Source: Bacillus methanolicus PB1 (GTDB lineage Bacteria > Bacillota > Bacilli > Bacillales > Cytobacillaceae). From it: DNA of 64,000 bases. This document shows, in pieces, positions 1 through 8,575 of this stretch; positions within the stretch are counted from its first letter, which is position 1; the number at the start of each line of letters is the position of its first letter. A model generated the notes under the pieces. It did no database searches. It saw nothing but the letters and a program-made list of their open reading frames with translations, and was not told the origin of the DNA. Both the position numbers and the translations under genes were made by a program. The DNA is taken from NCBI RefSeq assembly GCF_000262755.1, contig NZ_AFEU01000003.1:558001-622000 (forward strand), given 5' to 3'.

Positions 1-271
1 TCGTTCCGTATAATTCCACTTCGTCCCTGAGCAAAACCTTGTAATCGACAGGACCGGTTAACCCTTCTTTTTTAAGATAATGATTAATGACTTTGTTCAA
101 ATCTTCTTTATTAGTATCAATAACAAACTTCACATCCTCGCCATTATCCACTCTTGCCATTTCTGTTTCCTTATTATCAGAAGGCAAGTTAATGAGAAAA
201 AATAAAACAGCAACAAACACAATATTGATCCCAAGCAAAAGAAAAAACACTATTTTCCATTTGTTTTTCAT
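1..271 (-). CDS. ypmS: YpmS-like membrane-anchored protein (partial)
   Basis: Partial gene: about 90 N-terminal residues are present and the rest lies beyond the left edge of the window. The start is ATG at 271, with a ribosome site (GGAG) that lies inside the last codons of ypmR, whose stop is at 277, so the two are probably cotranslated. The product begins MKNKWKIVFFLLLGIN, one N-terminal membrane anchor of about 20 residues, followed by a soluble stretch rich in acidic and polar residues (RVDNGEDVKFVIDTNKEDLN). This, and the position after ypmR and ypmQ, match B. subtilis YpmS (DUF2140 family), whose function is not known. The assignment rests on the N-terminus and synteny. Confidence 0.8.
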   Translation of the reverse strand, partial: MKNKWKIVFFLLLGINIVFVAVLFFLINLPSDNKETEMARVDNGEDVKFVIDTNKEDLNKVINHYLKKEGLTGPVDYKVLLRDEVELYGT

Positions 272-276
272 CTTAT

Positions 277-1110
277 CTAGTTCTCCTCTTTTTTCGCAGT
301 GATCCTTTCTTTAGTGAGCTCCTCAAATCCCTGGCTTTCAAGGGTTTGGAACATTCTTTCTGCAATTAGTTTATACCCTATATCATTTGGATGAAAATAA
401 TCCTTATGCAGTAAATTCTCCGGCGATTCCATGAAAATATCTGCTACCTCAACAAAATAAGCTTTGTCATATTGTGAAAGAATCGTTTTGCTTGTATTGT
501 TCCAGTCAGAAATGACTAAATTCATTTCTTTAATATCAGAAAACCATTTAAAGAATGGATTGTACAGTCCAAGCAGCAAAACGGTGCTGTCCGGATTAAG
601 CGTTTTAATCCTAAAAATAATTTTATTTAATCGGTCCTTATACAATTCTTTTTCCCCTTCAAAATCCTTTAGCCTTAAATCCGAAAAATTTTCCCGGACC
701 ACTTTCATGACGTCATTGCCGCCGATCGTAATGACAACAATATCAGCCTCTTTAACAGCTTTCTTCACTTCAATTGTTTCCAGCCGTTCTAACAGCTGTG
801 ACGTTTTATGTCCTCTTACTCCAAAATTATAAAATTCGGCATTGTTGATGGACTTCTTTTTTTCAAGCATTTTTTCAAGATAAGGCAAATAACCGCCACG
901 CCCCGTACTGTCGCCGACACCTTCTGTCAAAGAATCTCCGATAGATACAACTTGAATATCCTTTGGAAAGAATTCTTCGGGAAGTTCTTGTTTTAAACTA
1001 ATTCCGGTTTGTTTAATAGAATTAACCCTTTCGGTTCCGGGAAAAGGAGAATAATTGCAAATAACGAAAAGAAAAAAGCAGATAAAAAGAAAGGTTAGCA
1101 CCTTTTTCAT
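277..1110 (-). CDS. ypmR: GDSL/SGNH-family lipase/esterase YpmR
   Basis: 277-residue SGNH hydrolase. An N-terminal hydrophobic segment (residues 4-19) acts as signal peptide or anchor, so the enzyme probably faces the outside. Block I is SIGDSLTEG with the nucleophile Ser near 60; block III is TIGGNDV; block V is DYFHPNDIGY with the Asp/His pair. The family cleaves ester bonds in lipids or acetylated polymers; the substrate here is not known. I chose ATG at 1110, five bases after AGGTG, over a TTG one codon earlier. The stop overlaps the ribosome site of ypmS. A terminator separates it from the copper chaperone gene downstream of ypmP, so ypmRS is likely its own transcript. Confidence 0.88.
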   Translation of the reverse strand: MKKVLTFLFICFFLFVICNYSPFPGTERVNSIKQTGISLKQELPEEFFPKDIQVVSIGDSLTEGVGDSTGRGGYLPYLEKMLEKKKSINNAEFYNFGVRGHKTSQLLERLETIEVKKAVKEADIVVITIGGNDVMKVVRENFSDLRLKDFEGEKELYKDRLNKIIFRIKTLNPDSTVLLLGLYNPFFKWFSDIKEMNLVISDWNNTSKTILSQYDKAYFVEVADIFMESPENLLHKDYFHPNDIGYKLIAERMFQTLESQGFEELTKERITAKKEEN

Positions 1111-1193
1111 CAAATCACCTGCCTCATAATTTTATCCTTTATTATAACATGATTAGGAATCATCAAAGGAAAAATGCATCTGTACAGAAAAAA

Positions 1194-1214
1194 ATAGGCC
1201 TTCTTCCGGCCTAT
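1194..1214 (-). terminator. Rho-independent terminator after sco/ypmQ
   Basis: Read on the minus strand, ATAGGCC-GGAAGAA-GGCCTAT is a seven-pair stem followed by a run of seven T. The stem overlaps the stop codon of ypmQ. Confidence 0.85.
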
Positions 1215-1789
1215 TGTAGTGCTTTTATATCACTTATTATTTCATCGTAAGGTACTTCATTTAAACCTGAATATTCTTTCATCACATTTCCATTCTTGTC
1301 AATTAGGTAGAAGCTTGTTCCATGAATCACCTGATCGCCCTGCTCCGGTTTTTTTACTAACGCTTTAAAATTGTCAAGCGCAAATTTTTCAATTTCTTCC
1401 TGCTTATATCCTGTTAGAAAATGCCAGTTACTTTGATCGGCGTGGTACTTTTCGCCATACTTTTTCAAAGTTTCAGGATCATCAACAGCCGGATCGACGC
1501 TGAACGAAACAAATTCTATCTTCTCAATTCCTTTTTCTTTCACCTTTTTTTGCAGTTTTGCCATGTTAAAAGTCATCGGAGGGCAAACATCCGCACAATT
1601 CGTAAAGATAAAATCCGCAATCCAAACTTTTCCTTCAAGATCTTTTAAACCAAAAGGTTCTCCATTTTGGTTTGTGAAATTAAAATCTTTAAGGGGTCTA
1701 TTGATCGGGTTCTCTATTTTATTTTGACCGCACGCAGAAAGGATCAGTACGAAAATAAGTACTGTCAAGCCCATCAACTTTCGATTCAT
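1211..1789 (-). CDS. ypmQ: SCO1/SenC-family copper chaperone lipoprotein
   Basis: 192-residue Sco protein that delivers copper to the CuA centre of cytochrome c oxidase subunit II. The N-terminus is a lipoprotein signal with lipobox LSAC (Cys20), so the protein is tethered to the outer face of the membrane. The copper ligands are visible: Cys65 and Cys69 in TNCADVCPP, and His156 in VIHGTSF. The rest is a thioredoxin-like fold. B. subtilis has the same gene (ypmQ) in the same place. The window also carries a ba3-type oxidase with a CuA subunit at 50.8 kb, a possible client; that link is inference. The start has AGGTG ten bases upstream. Confidence 0.92.
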   Translation of the reverse strand: MNRKLMGLTVLIFVLILSACGQNKIENPINRPLKDFNFTNQNGEPFGLKDLEGKVWIADFIFTNCADVCPPMTFNMAKLQKKVKEKGIEKIEFVSFSVDPAVDDPETLKKYGEKYHADQSNWHFLTGYKQEEIEKFALDNFKALVKKPEQGDQVIHGTSFYLIDKNGNVMKEYSGLNEVPYDEIISDIKALQ

Positions 1790-1905
1790 AAATTACATTC
1801 ACCTGCTATTCTTATATACTTGAGATTTATTCTAGCAAACGATTATGAAAGAAGAAAGAAAAATATTTAACAAACTTGTGAAACTCGACTTGAAACACAT
1901 AAAAA

Positions 1906-1927
1906 GAGTACCGGCGCCCCGATACTC
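1906..1927 (-). terminator. Rho-independent terminator after ypmP
   Basis: On the minus strand GAGTATCGG-GGCG-CCGGTACTC forms a stem with one weak pair, followed by TTTTT. Confidence 0.8.
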
Positions 1928-1935
1928 AGAATGTT

Positions 1936-2187
1936 TTAAGCATTATTCTTTAATTCTGTCGAATTGAAAATTTGTTCATAAACAGGCCATTTCAGCACTC
2001 GCTTTAAATGGTTCCTGAATGAATAGCACTTTCTTGCCTTTCTCTCGTGGTAAAGTGTTGTAATAAACGTTTGCAAACGGACTTGGATTATTAAATAAAA
2101 AGGGTTATCTTCCTCCAATACAGGAATATCAATGACTTTTACCTTCTGTCCAACAACATTTTTGAACTCCAGGCTTTTAAATAACAA
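1936..2187 (-). CDS. ypmP: YpmP, DUF2535 family protein
   Basis: Small soluble basic protein of unknown function. Reading from TTG at 2187 gives 83 residues beginning MLFKSLEFKN, the same length and N-terminus as B. subtilis YpmP as I recall it, and GAGG lies nine bases upstream. An in-frame GTG at 2208 would add seven residues but has a poor ribosome site. The protein is rich in aromatic and basic residues with no membrane segment or known catalytic motif. It has its own terminator at 1906-1927. Confidence 0.78.
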   Translation of the reverse strand: MLFKSLEFKNVVGQKVKVIDIPVLEEDNPFYLIIQVRLQTFITTLYHERKARKCYSFRNHLKRVLKWPVYEQIFNSTELKNNA

Positions 2188-2338
2188 AATATCAATCCTC
2201 TTTTTCACCCGTTTGATTATATTATACCCTATTTCCCGCTCGAAATGTGTCTGAATATGAGAAAAAGAAGAAAAATATTTGTGAAGAAAAAATTGGAAAA
2301 AATATGTTACTTCCGTATGTTTTTTTCATACCATGACC

Positions 2339-3085
2339 TTATACTTCCTCACCATATTCTTCGTTCCATTCCTGTTCTTTTTTCAATTTGCGTTTGTAAA
2401 CGATTTTGGATAAGTTGATGCTGATTTCGTAAAGGAATAATAATGGGATCGACACTAAGAAATCCGACATAAAGTCAGGAGGTGTAATAACAACTGAAAT
2501 AATAACTAAAACAAAGTATGCATATTTGCGTACTTTTTGCAAAACGTACGGATTAATAATGCCGAGAGATGTCAGGAACATAACGACGACCGGAAGCTCA
2601 AAAAGAACACCAAACGGCAAAGTCATGTGCATAAGAAAGCGGAAGTATTTTTCCGCGGTAAAATTTGTTTCCATCAGATCTCCGGTCAACTCGACCAAAA
2701 AGTTCAAGACAGTCGGGAAGATGACAAAATAACCGAAACAAAGACCTGCAATAAATAGAAAAAATAATGCCGGAATATAAGTCAGGGTAACTTTTCTTTC
2801 ATTCGGCTTCAATGCCGGTCTTACAAACAGCCATGCCTCGAAGGCGAATACCGGGATCGTTGCAGCAACAGCCATGACTGTAGCCAGCATAAAGTAGACC
2901 CAAATGACATCGCTTGGACCTAAAACGATTAATTTTGCTTCCAGGTCGCGGACGAGCCATTTATAAATATCCTTTACATAGATAAAACTAACGATAAAAA
3001 AGACCAAAAATGACGCAACGGTTATAATCAGGCGCTTTCGCAATTCTTCTAAGTGCTCGACTACATTTAATTCCTTGTCTTCCAT
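2339..3085 (-). CDS. tatC: Sec-independent protein translocase TatC
   Basis: 248-residue polytopic protein with six membrane segments, the receptor core of the twin-arginine translocase that exports folded proteins. The N-terminus holds the typical cytoplasmic motif VEHLEELRKRL, and the conserved periplasmic-side and membrane Pro/Glu pattern is seen in the middle (FVIFPTVLNF, LPFGVLFELPVV). The C-terminal tail is charged. AGGAGA lies upstream of the ATG. It follows tatA by about 70 bases with a hairpin between them, so the pair forms a minimal TatAC system like those of other Bacillus species, where TatA also does the work of TatB. Confidence 0.95.
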   Translation of the reverse strand: MEDKELNVVEHLEELRKRLIITVASFLVFFIVSFIYVKDIYKWLVRDLEAKLIVLGPSDVIWVYFMLATVMAVAATIPVFAFEAWLFVRPALKPNERKVTLTYIPALFFLFIAGLCFGYFVIFPTVLNFLVELTGDLMETNFTAEKYFRFLMHMTLPFGVLFELPVVVMFLTSLGIINPYVLQKVRKYAYFVLVIISVVITPPDFMSDFLVSIPLLFLYEISINLSKIVYKRKLKKEQEWNEEYGEEV

Positions 3086-3130
3086 ACCAATCTCCTGCCT
3101 ATTCTCTGCTTGAGAATAAAAAATAAAGAA

Positions 3131-3154
3131 AAGGTGCAGAAACTTCTACACCTT
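3131..3154 (-). terminator. Hairpin between tatA and tatC (possible partial terminator)
   Basis: On the minus strand AAGGTG-T-AGAA-G-TTTCT-G-CACCTT folds on itself and is followed by TTCTTTATTTTT. It overlaps the tatA stop. Because tatC lies directly downstream on the same strand, it may lower tatC transcription relative to tatA; that role is inferred. Confidence 0.6.
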
Positions 3155-3344
3155 ATTTCAGTTCTTTCTTTTTGCCATCTTCAAATTCTTCCATGACATC
3201 GTTTGTCAAATCACGTGTTGATTTTTTAAATTCTCGCAATGTTTGTCCAAAAGCACGGCCAATTTCCGGAAGTTTTTTCGGACCAAAAATAATTAACGCC
3301 AGAACAAGTATAAGTATTAAACCTGGTACACCGATATTTGACAT
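3153..3344 (-). CDS. tatA: Sec-independent protein translocase TatA
   Basis: 63-residue TatA. One N-terminal membrane helix (about residues 6-20, [15 protein letters not shown]) is followed by the family hinge [14 protein letters not shown], an amphipathic helix and an acidic/basic tail ([12 protein letters not shown]). TatA molecules assemble around TatC to form the export pore. The ribosome site AAGGGATG precedes the ATG at 3344. Encoded just upstream of tatC. Confidence 0.95.
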   Translation of the reverse strand: MSNIGVPGLILILVLALIIFGPKKLPEIGRAFGQTLREFKKSTRDLTNDVMEEFEDGKKKELK

Positions 3345-3489
3345 ATAAATACATCCCTTTCAGTCAGCATTGTGAATCTACCATGATTATATTATTTTTT
3401 CATAAAGCTTCAGTTAATTAAAGAAAAAGTTCATAAGATCTTCATAAATTTCATTGATTTTGGGTTAATGTAATCGTTTATATAGTACA

Positions 3490-4758
3490 CTAAACGAGCA
3501 AATGATACAAGTTGCTGTCTTTATTAATTTCCTGAAACGGAAATCCCTTTTTTTTCATTCGCAAAATTAAATCATGGTAGTCTTCTCTATGCTTCAGTTC
3601 GATCCCCACGAGAGCCGGCCCATTTTCTTTATTATTTTTCTTTGTATATTCAAATCTTGTAATATCATCAGTAGGTCCGAGAACTTCATCCAAAAATTCC
3701 CGCAAGGCCCCTGCACGCTGCGGAAAATTTACGATGAAGTAATAAAGCAATCCTTCATATTGAAGGGAGCGTTCTTTTATTTCCTGCATCCGCCCAATAT
3801 CGTTATTGCCTCCGCTGATCACGCAGACAACCGTTTTTCCTTTTATTTCGTCTTTGTAAAAATCCAATGCCGCGATTGGCAATGCTCCGGCCGGTTCAGC
3901 TACAATCGCATGCTCATTATACATTTCCAAAATGGCCGAACAAACTTTTCCCTCCGGCACTAGCAAAATGTCATCAACAAGTTCACGGCAAATATCCAGC
4001 GTTTTTTCACCAACAGATTTTACCGCTGCGCCATCAACGAATTTATCAATATCTTCAAGAGTGGTGACAGCTCCCAATGATACTGACTTTTTCATTGCCG
4101 GTGCTCCCTCAGGCTCTACACCAATTAGTTTTGTAAGAGGAGAAATACTTTTAATATATGTGCTTAAGCCCGACATAAGTCCGCCGCCGCCAATGCTGGC
4201 AAATACAAAATCAATCGGCTCTTCACAATCATTTAATATTTCTACCGCAACAGTGCCTTGGCCGGCAATGACGGTTTCATCATCAAATGGATGGATAAAT
4301 GTGCGGTTTTCCTTTTCTGCGCATAGAACTGCTTCGTTATAGGAATCATCAAATGTATCGCCGACAAGAATGATTTCCACATTCCCTCGGCCGAACATTT
4401 CCACTTGGCTGACTTTTTGTCTTGGGGTTGTTGACGGCATAAAGATTTTTCCGTTGACCCCAAGCTGCCGGCAGGCATAGGCAACTCCCTGGGCATGATT
4501 GCCGGCACTAGCACATACAACACCATTTGCTAATTTTTTTTCGCTTAGTGTTTTCATTGAGTAATAAGCTCCACGCAGTTTAAAGGACCGCACATGCTGA
4601 AGATCTTCCCTTTTTAAATATATATTGCACTCGTACTTTTCCGATAATCGTTCATTTTTTTGAAGCGGTGTATGAGCGACGATATCTTTAAGATGCTGGT
4701 AGGCGATCAAAATATCCTCAACATGTACCCATTTCTTTTTCAACACTTTCTGTTCCAT
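3490..4758 (-). CDS. ilvA: Threonine dehydratase, biosynthetic (IlvA)
   Basis: 422-residue PLP enzyme that deaminates threonine to 2-oxobutanoate, the first step to isoleucine. Lys60 in SFKLRGAYY is the PLP lysine; the phosphate-binding glycine loop is IGGGGLMSG. The C-terminal third (from about residue 335, YYFIVNFPQRAGALREFLD) is a single ACT-like regulatory domain, the short form typical of Bacillus. GAGGATG precedes the ATG. I saw no T-box leader in the 200 bases upstream. With ilvD at 11-12.7 kb it covers two isoleucine steps, but the genes are not in one operon. Confidence 0.95.
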   Translation of the reverse strand: MEQKVLKKKWVHVEDILIAYQHLKDIVAHTPLQKNERLSEKYECNIYLKREDLQHVRSFKLRGAYYSMKTLSEKKLANGVVCASAGNHAQGVAYACRQLGVNGKIFMPSTTPRQKVSQVEMFGRGNVEIILVGDTFDDSYNEAVLCAEKENRTFIHPFDDETVIAGQGTVAVEILNDCEEPIDFVFASIGGGGLMSGLSTYIKSISPLTKLIGVEPEGAPAMKKSVSLGAVTTLEDIDKFVDGAAVKSVGEKTLDICRELVDDILLVPEGKVCSAILEMYNEHAIVAEPAGALPIAALDFYKDEIKGKTVVCVISGGNNDIGRMQEIKERSLQYEGLLYYFIVNFPQRAGALREFLDEVLGPTDDITRFEYTKKNNKENGPALVGIELKHREDYHDLILRMKKKGFPFQEINKDSNLYHLLV

Positions 4759-4970
4759 ATTTCATCCTCTTCTCTCTTAACCTTTATGATTTGTACATTA
4801 TACCATGTATCTATGCACTTTCAAGATAAATATTTTAAATTTTTTGTTTTTTTGAACGATCATACACCAGATCTTCACCATTTGAAAATGCTTTTTATCC
4901 GCCAATTTTGGTCATCAACCGCCAATAGCCTTTTTCTAACCTCAACTTTTTAAGCTGAAAGAAAAAACAG

Positions 4971-4994
4971 CCGAAAGTCCAGCTGCTTCTTCGG
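4971..4994 (-). terminator. Probable terminator after dfrA
   Basis: On the minus strand CCGAA...TTCGG encloses AAGCAGCTGGAC and is followed by CTGTTTTTTC. The stem is short (five to six pairs), but the T-run and place right after dfrA fit. Confidence 0.65.
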
Positions 4995-4995
4995 T

Positions 4996-5481
4996 TTATT
5001 TTCGATAATAAATTAGAAATTCATAATCGTAAGGATTTTTTTCATCTTTTATTCCTTTTTCTTGTGTTATAAGTTCCCAATCTTCCATATTAAGCTCAGG
5101 GAAGAATGTGTCCCCCTTAAATTTGTTACGAATTTGCGTCAAATAAAGCCGGTCTGCAAAAGGTAATATCTGTTTAAAAATTTCCGCTCCGCCGATAACG
5201 AAAACTTCTTCATTTTTTTCAGCTGCATAATCGACAAGCTCTTGAACGGAATGAAGAACTGTACATCCGTCACATTGAAAATCCTTTTGTCTTGTAATGA
5301 CAATATTTTCTCTTCCTGGGAGATTCCTGCCGATCGAATCGTGCGTTTTTCGGCCCATCGCAATTGGATGGCCCATCGTCACCCGTTTAAAAAATTTTAA
5401 GTCTTCCGGCAGGTGCCACGGGAGTTTATTATCTTTTCCGATCACCCGGTTTTCATCCATAGCCCATATTAAAGAAATCAT
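4996..5481 (-). CDS. dfrA: Dihydrofolate reductase
   Basis: 161-residue DHFR that reduces dihydrofolate to tetrahydrofolate with NADPH. The start [20 protein letters not shown], the folate-site [13 protein letters not shown] with its acidic residue, the NADPH loop [10 protein letters not shown] and [10 protein letters not shown] are all family signatures. Its ATG overlaps the last codon and stop of thyA (ATGA), so the two are translationally coupled: thymidylate synthase makes dihydrofolate and DHFR recycles it. The hairpin at 4971-4994 ends the transcript. Confidence 0.97.
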   Translation of the reverse strand: MISLIWAMDENRVIGKDNKLPWHLPEDLKFFKRVTMGHPIAMGRKTHDSIGRNLPGRENIVITRQKDFQCDGCTVLHSVQELVDYAAEKNEEVFVIGGAEIFKQILPFADRLYLTQIRNKFKGDTFFPELNMEDWELITQEKGIKDEKNPYDYEFLIYYRK

Positions 5482-6272
5482 ACACTGACAACCCCTTTAA
5501 TATGAGGGTGCGGATCATAACCATCAAGAACAAAATCTTCGTAGCGGAAATCAAAGATATCGTTTACATCCCTCGCTATTTTCATTTTTGGAAGCGGACG
5601 GGGATCCCTTGTTAATTGAAGTTTTACTTGTTCAATATGGTTGCGGTAAATATGGACATCCCCAAACGTATGTATAAATTCACCGGGTTCAAGGCCGCAA
5701 ACTTTAGCAATCATTAATGTCAATAATGCATAGGAAGCGATATTAAATGGAACTCCGAGGAAAACATCTGCCGAACGCTGATAAAGCTGGCAGGAAAGCT
5801 TCCCGTCTGCTACATAAAACTGAAACAAACAATGGCAAGGCGGAAGCGCCATTTTCGGAAGATCGGCCACATTCCAGGCACTGACGATCAGTCTTCTGGA
5901 GTCCGGATTGTTTTTAATTTGATCAATAAGCTCGCTGATTTGGTCAATCGTTTGGCCGTCTGCTCCGGTCCAAGACCGCCATTGATGTCCGTACACCGGA
6001 CCAAGATCACCATTTTCATCGGCCCATTCGTTCCATATCCGCACCCCATTTTCCTGAAGATATTTGACATTTGTATCACCTTTCAAAAACCAGAGCAATT
6101 CATGGATAATTGATTTTACATGAAGTTTTTTTGTTGTTAACAGTGGAAAGCCATCCTGCAAGTCAAACCTCATTTGATAGCCGAACGTGCTGATCGTTCC
6201 GGTTCCGGTGCGATCATCTTTCACTATTCCATTATTTAAAACATGCTCGCAAAGCTGCAAATATTGCTTCAA
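5478..6272 (-). CDS. thyA: Thymidylate synthase (ThyA type)
   Basis: Methylates dUMP to dTMP using methylene-tetrahydrofolate. I start the gene at TTG 6272, five bases after the strong site AAAGAGGTGG; this gives 264 residues, the length of E. coli ThyA, and puts the catalytic cysteine ([12 protein letters not shown]) exactly at 146. A GTG at 6293 is also in frame but its ribosome site would be internal. Folate and dUMP motifs [26 protein letters not shown] and DVHIYRNH are present. It overlaps dfrA by four bases in a folate/thymidylate operon, the homologue of B. subtilis thyB. Confidence 0.95.
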   Translation of the reverse strand: MKQYLQLCEHVLNNGIVKDDRTGTGTISTFGYQMRFDLQDGFPLLTTKKLHVKSIIHELLWFLKGDTNVKYLQENGVRIWNEWADENGDLGPVYGHQWRSWTGADGQTIDQISELIDQIKNNPDSRRLIVSAWNVADLPKMALPPCHCLFQFYVADGKLSCQLYQRSADVFLGVPFNIASYALLTLMIAKVCGLEPGEFIHTFGDVHIYRNHIEQVKLQLTRDPRPLPKMKIARDVNDIFDFRYEDFVLDGYDPHPHIKGVVSV

Positions 6273-6375
6273 CGATACCACCTCTTTTTTCACGAAATAC
6301 TTGCCTTGTGTGTCTTTCTTATTGTAACTTAATCTTAATTTATATTGAACCAGAGGATTTCCTGCTCTGAAATCA

Positions 6376-7077
6376 TTAATCTAAATTCTTAATAAATCGG
6401 TAAGTTGCGGGAGCTTTTTGTATTAATTCCTGCTTATATTCTCCGCCAAGGAAAAACATTGCAAATGCTTCTGCAAAATATTCTTCAGGAAATGTCAAAA
6501 AGTAGGCTCTCCCGGGGAATAAATTATTTCTTTCTAGTTCCCATATTCTTAAAAAAGATTCATCGTTTCGAATTTCATTATATACATACCGGTCGATTGA
6601 ATGTGCAAGTTCATGAAGTTCGAGATTGACCGAACCGTGCCCTTTTCCTTTTTCACTTGAGCCAATCTTCACTAAAACTGTCTTCGCCCCTCCTATTCCG
6701 GGCACCTCATCCCATGTTGTCCCATTTCTGTAACCCCGGGGAATCATGCCGCGCAAATGTTGTGCAGTAGGATTGTCAGTCAGCTTGCCTTCAAATAATT
6801 TTATTGTAATCCCTTTTTGGGCTGCTTTTTTCAGCATAGATGCAGGGAGATTATCGATGTGAGAGATGATTGAAGCCGCTTCTTTCTGGTCAAACGATCC
6901 CTCCGGCAGCAAAATCATGTCACCGAGAATATCGGGAGATTGGAGGTTCAATTGATCCTTGAGGATTGAATGGCTTGAAAAATTTTTTAATTTAATAATG
7001 TCAATTGGAGAAGGGGAATTTCCCAATAATGCAAGGGAAACAGAGACAACGGAAACCATTAAAAACCACTTGCGCAT
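6376..7077 (-). CDS. Secreted Pro-Pro endopeptidase-like zinc metalloprotease
   Basis: 233 residues from ATG 7077 (AAGGAT upstream). An N-terminal hydrophobic segment (residues 4-18) suggests secretion. The catalytic part shows zinc motif HELAH (about 155-159) and a downstream [10 protein letters not shown] whose Glu about 40 residues later supplies the third zinc ligand, the gluzincin layout of anthrax lethal factor and the Pro-Pro endopeptidases (PPEP) of Clostridioides, Paenibacillus and Geobacillus. [17 protein letters not shown] matches the loop that carries the PPEP substrate-site tryptophan. PPEPs cut between two prolines in cell-surface proteins; the substrate here is not in this window as far as I can see. 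It stands alone between thyA and a convergent small gene. Confidence 0.8.
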   Translation of the reverse strand: MRKWFLMVSVVSVSLALLGNSPSPIDIIKLKNFSSHSILKDQLNLQSPDILGDMILLPEGSFDQKEAASIISHIDNLPASMLKKAAQKGITIKLFEGKLTDNPTAQHLRGMIPRGYRNGTTWDEVPGIGGAKTVLVKIGSSEKGKGHGSVNLELHELAHSIDRYVYNEIRNDESFLRIWELERNNLFPGRAYFLTFPEEYFAEAFAMFFLGGEYKQELIQKAPATYRFIKNLD

Positions 7078-7301
7078 AAAAATCATCCTTCTGCAAATCT
7101 TGGAAGCTAGTTAATAGGAACTATAGAAAAATCGAAAAATATTAATCATATTATAGCATACGAGATTTGCATACAGAATTCGCTAGTCTTTGAGAAATTC
7201 AGGAAGTATTGGGAAAATTGCCGTTGCGCACGCGAAACCCCTTTCATCTTTATTCTTGTCCGTGCATATAGTTAAGTATGGAACTCAAGAAGGTGAAATC
7301 A

Positions 7302-7547
7302 GTGAGGTTTTTATACGGAAGAACGTCTCCAAAGCACCTGTCCTCCGAGTTGGAAGCCGTTCAATCAACAATGCTATCAAGTTATTTTATCATCGTTGAT
7401 TTATTGATCTACTCTGTTTTCTTTACCATTTTTCTTATGAAAATTTTTCACTCGTTTTTTTCCGCATTGACATTTTGCCTAGTCTTATTTTTTTTTGGAA
7501 CCATCTTGTTTTTGATTTTACGAAAGTGGTTTAAACAAACGCGTTAA
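7302..7547 (+). CDS. Small membrane protein of unknown function
   Basis: 81 residues from GTG 7302, which has AGAAGGTG seven bases upstream; an ATG at 7278 in the same frame lacks a ribosome site. Residues 1-27 are polar and basic (RFLYGRTSPKH), then two hydrophobic segments follow (about 28-50 and 52-73) with a basic tail WFKQTR, so a two-helix membrane hairpin with both ends in the cytoplasm is likely. It ends just before a palindromic repeat that can serve as terminator for it and for the convergent terC. I do not recognise the family. Confidence 0.6.
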   Translation: MRFLYGRTSPKHLSSELEAVQSTMLSSYFIIVDLLIYSVFFTIFLMKIFHSFFSALTFCLVLFFFGTILFLILRKWFKQTR

Positions 7548-7584
7548 GGGGCCAGACCCCTACTTTAGCAGGGGTCTGGCCCCC
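7548..7584. repeat. Palindromic repeat acting as bidirectional terminator
   Basis: GGGGCCAGACCCC-TACTTTAGCA-GGGGTCTGGCCCC is a near-perfect 14-pair stem with T-rich sequence on the plus side (CTTCTCTTTTTT). It lies between convergent genes, and its right arm encodes the last residues and the stop of terC (KGARPLLK). Core GGGGTCTGGCCCC belongs to the GGGTCTGACCC family found at many places here. Confidence 0.8.
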
Positions 7585-8360
7585 TTCTCTTTTTTATGTT
7601 CAGCTGTACCTTTTTTCTTTTTCAAGTTGTGAAAGACAAAGGTGATGCCAAATGTAATTAACAGAAGAATCAAGAAGTAAATATGGTCTAAATGGAAGCC
7701 GAATACTCCAGCTATCATTTTTGCAGCAATAATGAAAATCAGCACATATGCAGCAGTTTCAAGCTCAGGCACTCTGTCAATCAGTTTTATAAATATACCG
7801 GCTACTCCGCGCATCATTAAGATACCAAACATTCCGCCCAATAACAGGATCCAGATCTCCTGGCTGATGCCGAATGCAGCCAAAACGCTGTCGACAGAAA
7901 AGGCAATATCCATTAATTCTACCGATATTACTGTTCCCCAGAAAGTACCAAACAACCGAATCAGCAAACCGTTTTTATTTATACCTTTAACTACTTCTGG
8001 CTCATGTTCATCGGCTTTTTTCTTATCCATAAAATATTTTATCGATAACCAGGCTAAATACGATGCACCAAGTACCTTAACCCACCAAAGTTTAATTAAA
8101 AATACACCTAAGCCGATTGCAATGAACCGGAAAGTATACGCTCCCAACAATCCATAGAAAAGCGCTTTTCTCCGTTTCTCCATTGGCAAATGTTTTACCA
8201 TTACTGCGAGCACCAATGCGTTGTCGGCTGACAATAATCCTTCGAGGATGACAAGTGTTCCAATTAACCCCAAGCTGACAGGGTCTGTTAAGACTTTTAC
8301 CCACATATCCCTGTCAAAAAATTGGGAATATGTTTGAATAATACCTTCTAATAATGACAT
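7560..8360 (-). CDS. TerC-family integral membrane protein (putative Mn exporter)
   Basis: 266 residues with seven to eight membrane helices. The family signatures are EGLLSADNALVLAVMVKHLP near the N-terminus and MDIAFSVDSVLAAFGIS in the middle, each with the conserved acidic residues thought to bind metal. In B. subtilis the TerC proteins YkoY and YceF move manganese outward and help metallate exported enzymes (known for the family); which paralogue this is cannot be told. I found no yybP-ykoY manganese riboswitch upstream; instead a 111-base repeat sits there. The last eight codons lie in a palindromic repeat, so its C-terminus is probably not original. GGGAGG precedes the ATG. Confidence 0.88.
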   Translation of the reverse strand: MSLLEGIIQTYSQFFDRDMWVKVLTDPVSLGLIGTLVILEGLLSADNALVLAVMVKHLPMEKRRKALFYGLLGAYTFRFIAIGLGVFLIKLWWVKVLGASYLAWLSIKYFMDKKKADEHEPEVVKGINKNGLLIRLFGTFWGTVISVELMDIAFSVDSVLAAFGISQEIWILLLGGMFGILMMRGVAGIFIKLIDRVPELETAAYVLIFIIAAKMIAGVFGFHLDHIYFLILLLITFGITFVFHNLKKKKGTAEHKKEKGARPLLK

Positions 8361-8399
8361 TAATGTTTTTCCTCCCGGTTGTAAATCAAAGCATAGAAA

Positions 8400-8510
8400 G
8401 GGGCTGACTCATATGGGCCCGGCTCCCTCCGACATATAGAATGGTTCTATTAGAGCTTGTCTATATGCTGTCTTGGAGGGGTCTGGCCCTTTACTTTTTA
8501 GTCAGCCTCT
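8400..8510. repeat. Palindromic GGGTCTGACC-family element, 111 nt
   Basis: Outer arms GGGGCTGACTCAT and TAGTCAGCCTCT are inverted; inner arms CCCTCCGACATATAGA and TCTATATGCTGTCTTGGAGGG are also partly inverted, so the whole element can form a long imperfect hairpin. It fills the space between terC and ypjP and may end ypjP transcription. Confidence 0.75.
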
Positions 8511-8575
8511 AATTAATAGTTTTAAAAACTCATAGATACATTTTTTCATAAAAAAAGTTTTTTTTCAATTCTGCT

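Noticed and set aside
464-832. Plus-strand ORFs opposite ypmR, ilvA, dynA and others
   Set aside because: Shadows of well-supported genes on the other strand, without ribosome sites or family motifs.
4759-4970. T-box leader before ilvA
   Set aside because: No T-box sequence, specifier stem or competing terminator is visible.
8361-8575. yybP-ykoY manganese riboswitch upstream of terC
   Set aside because: The region holds a palindromic repeat; the aptamer core was not found on the minus strand.
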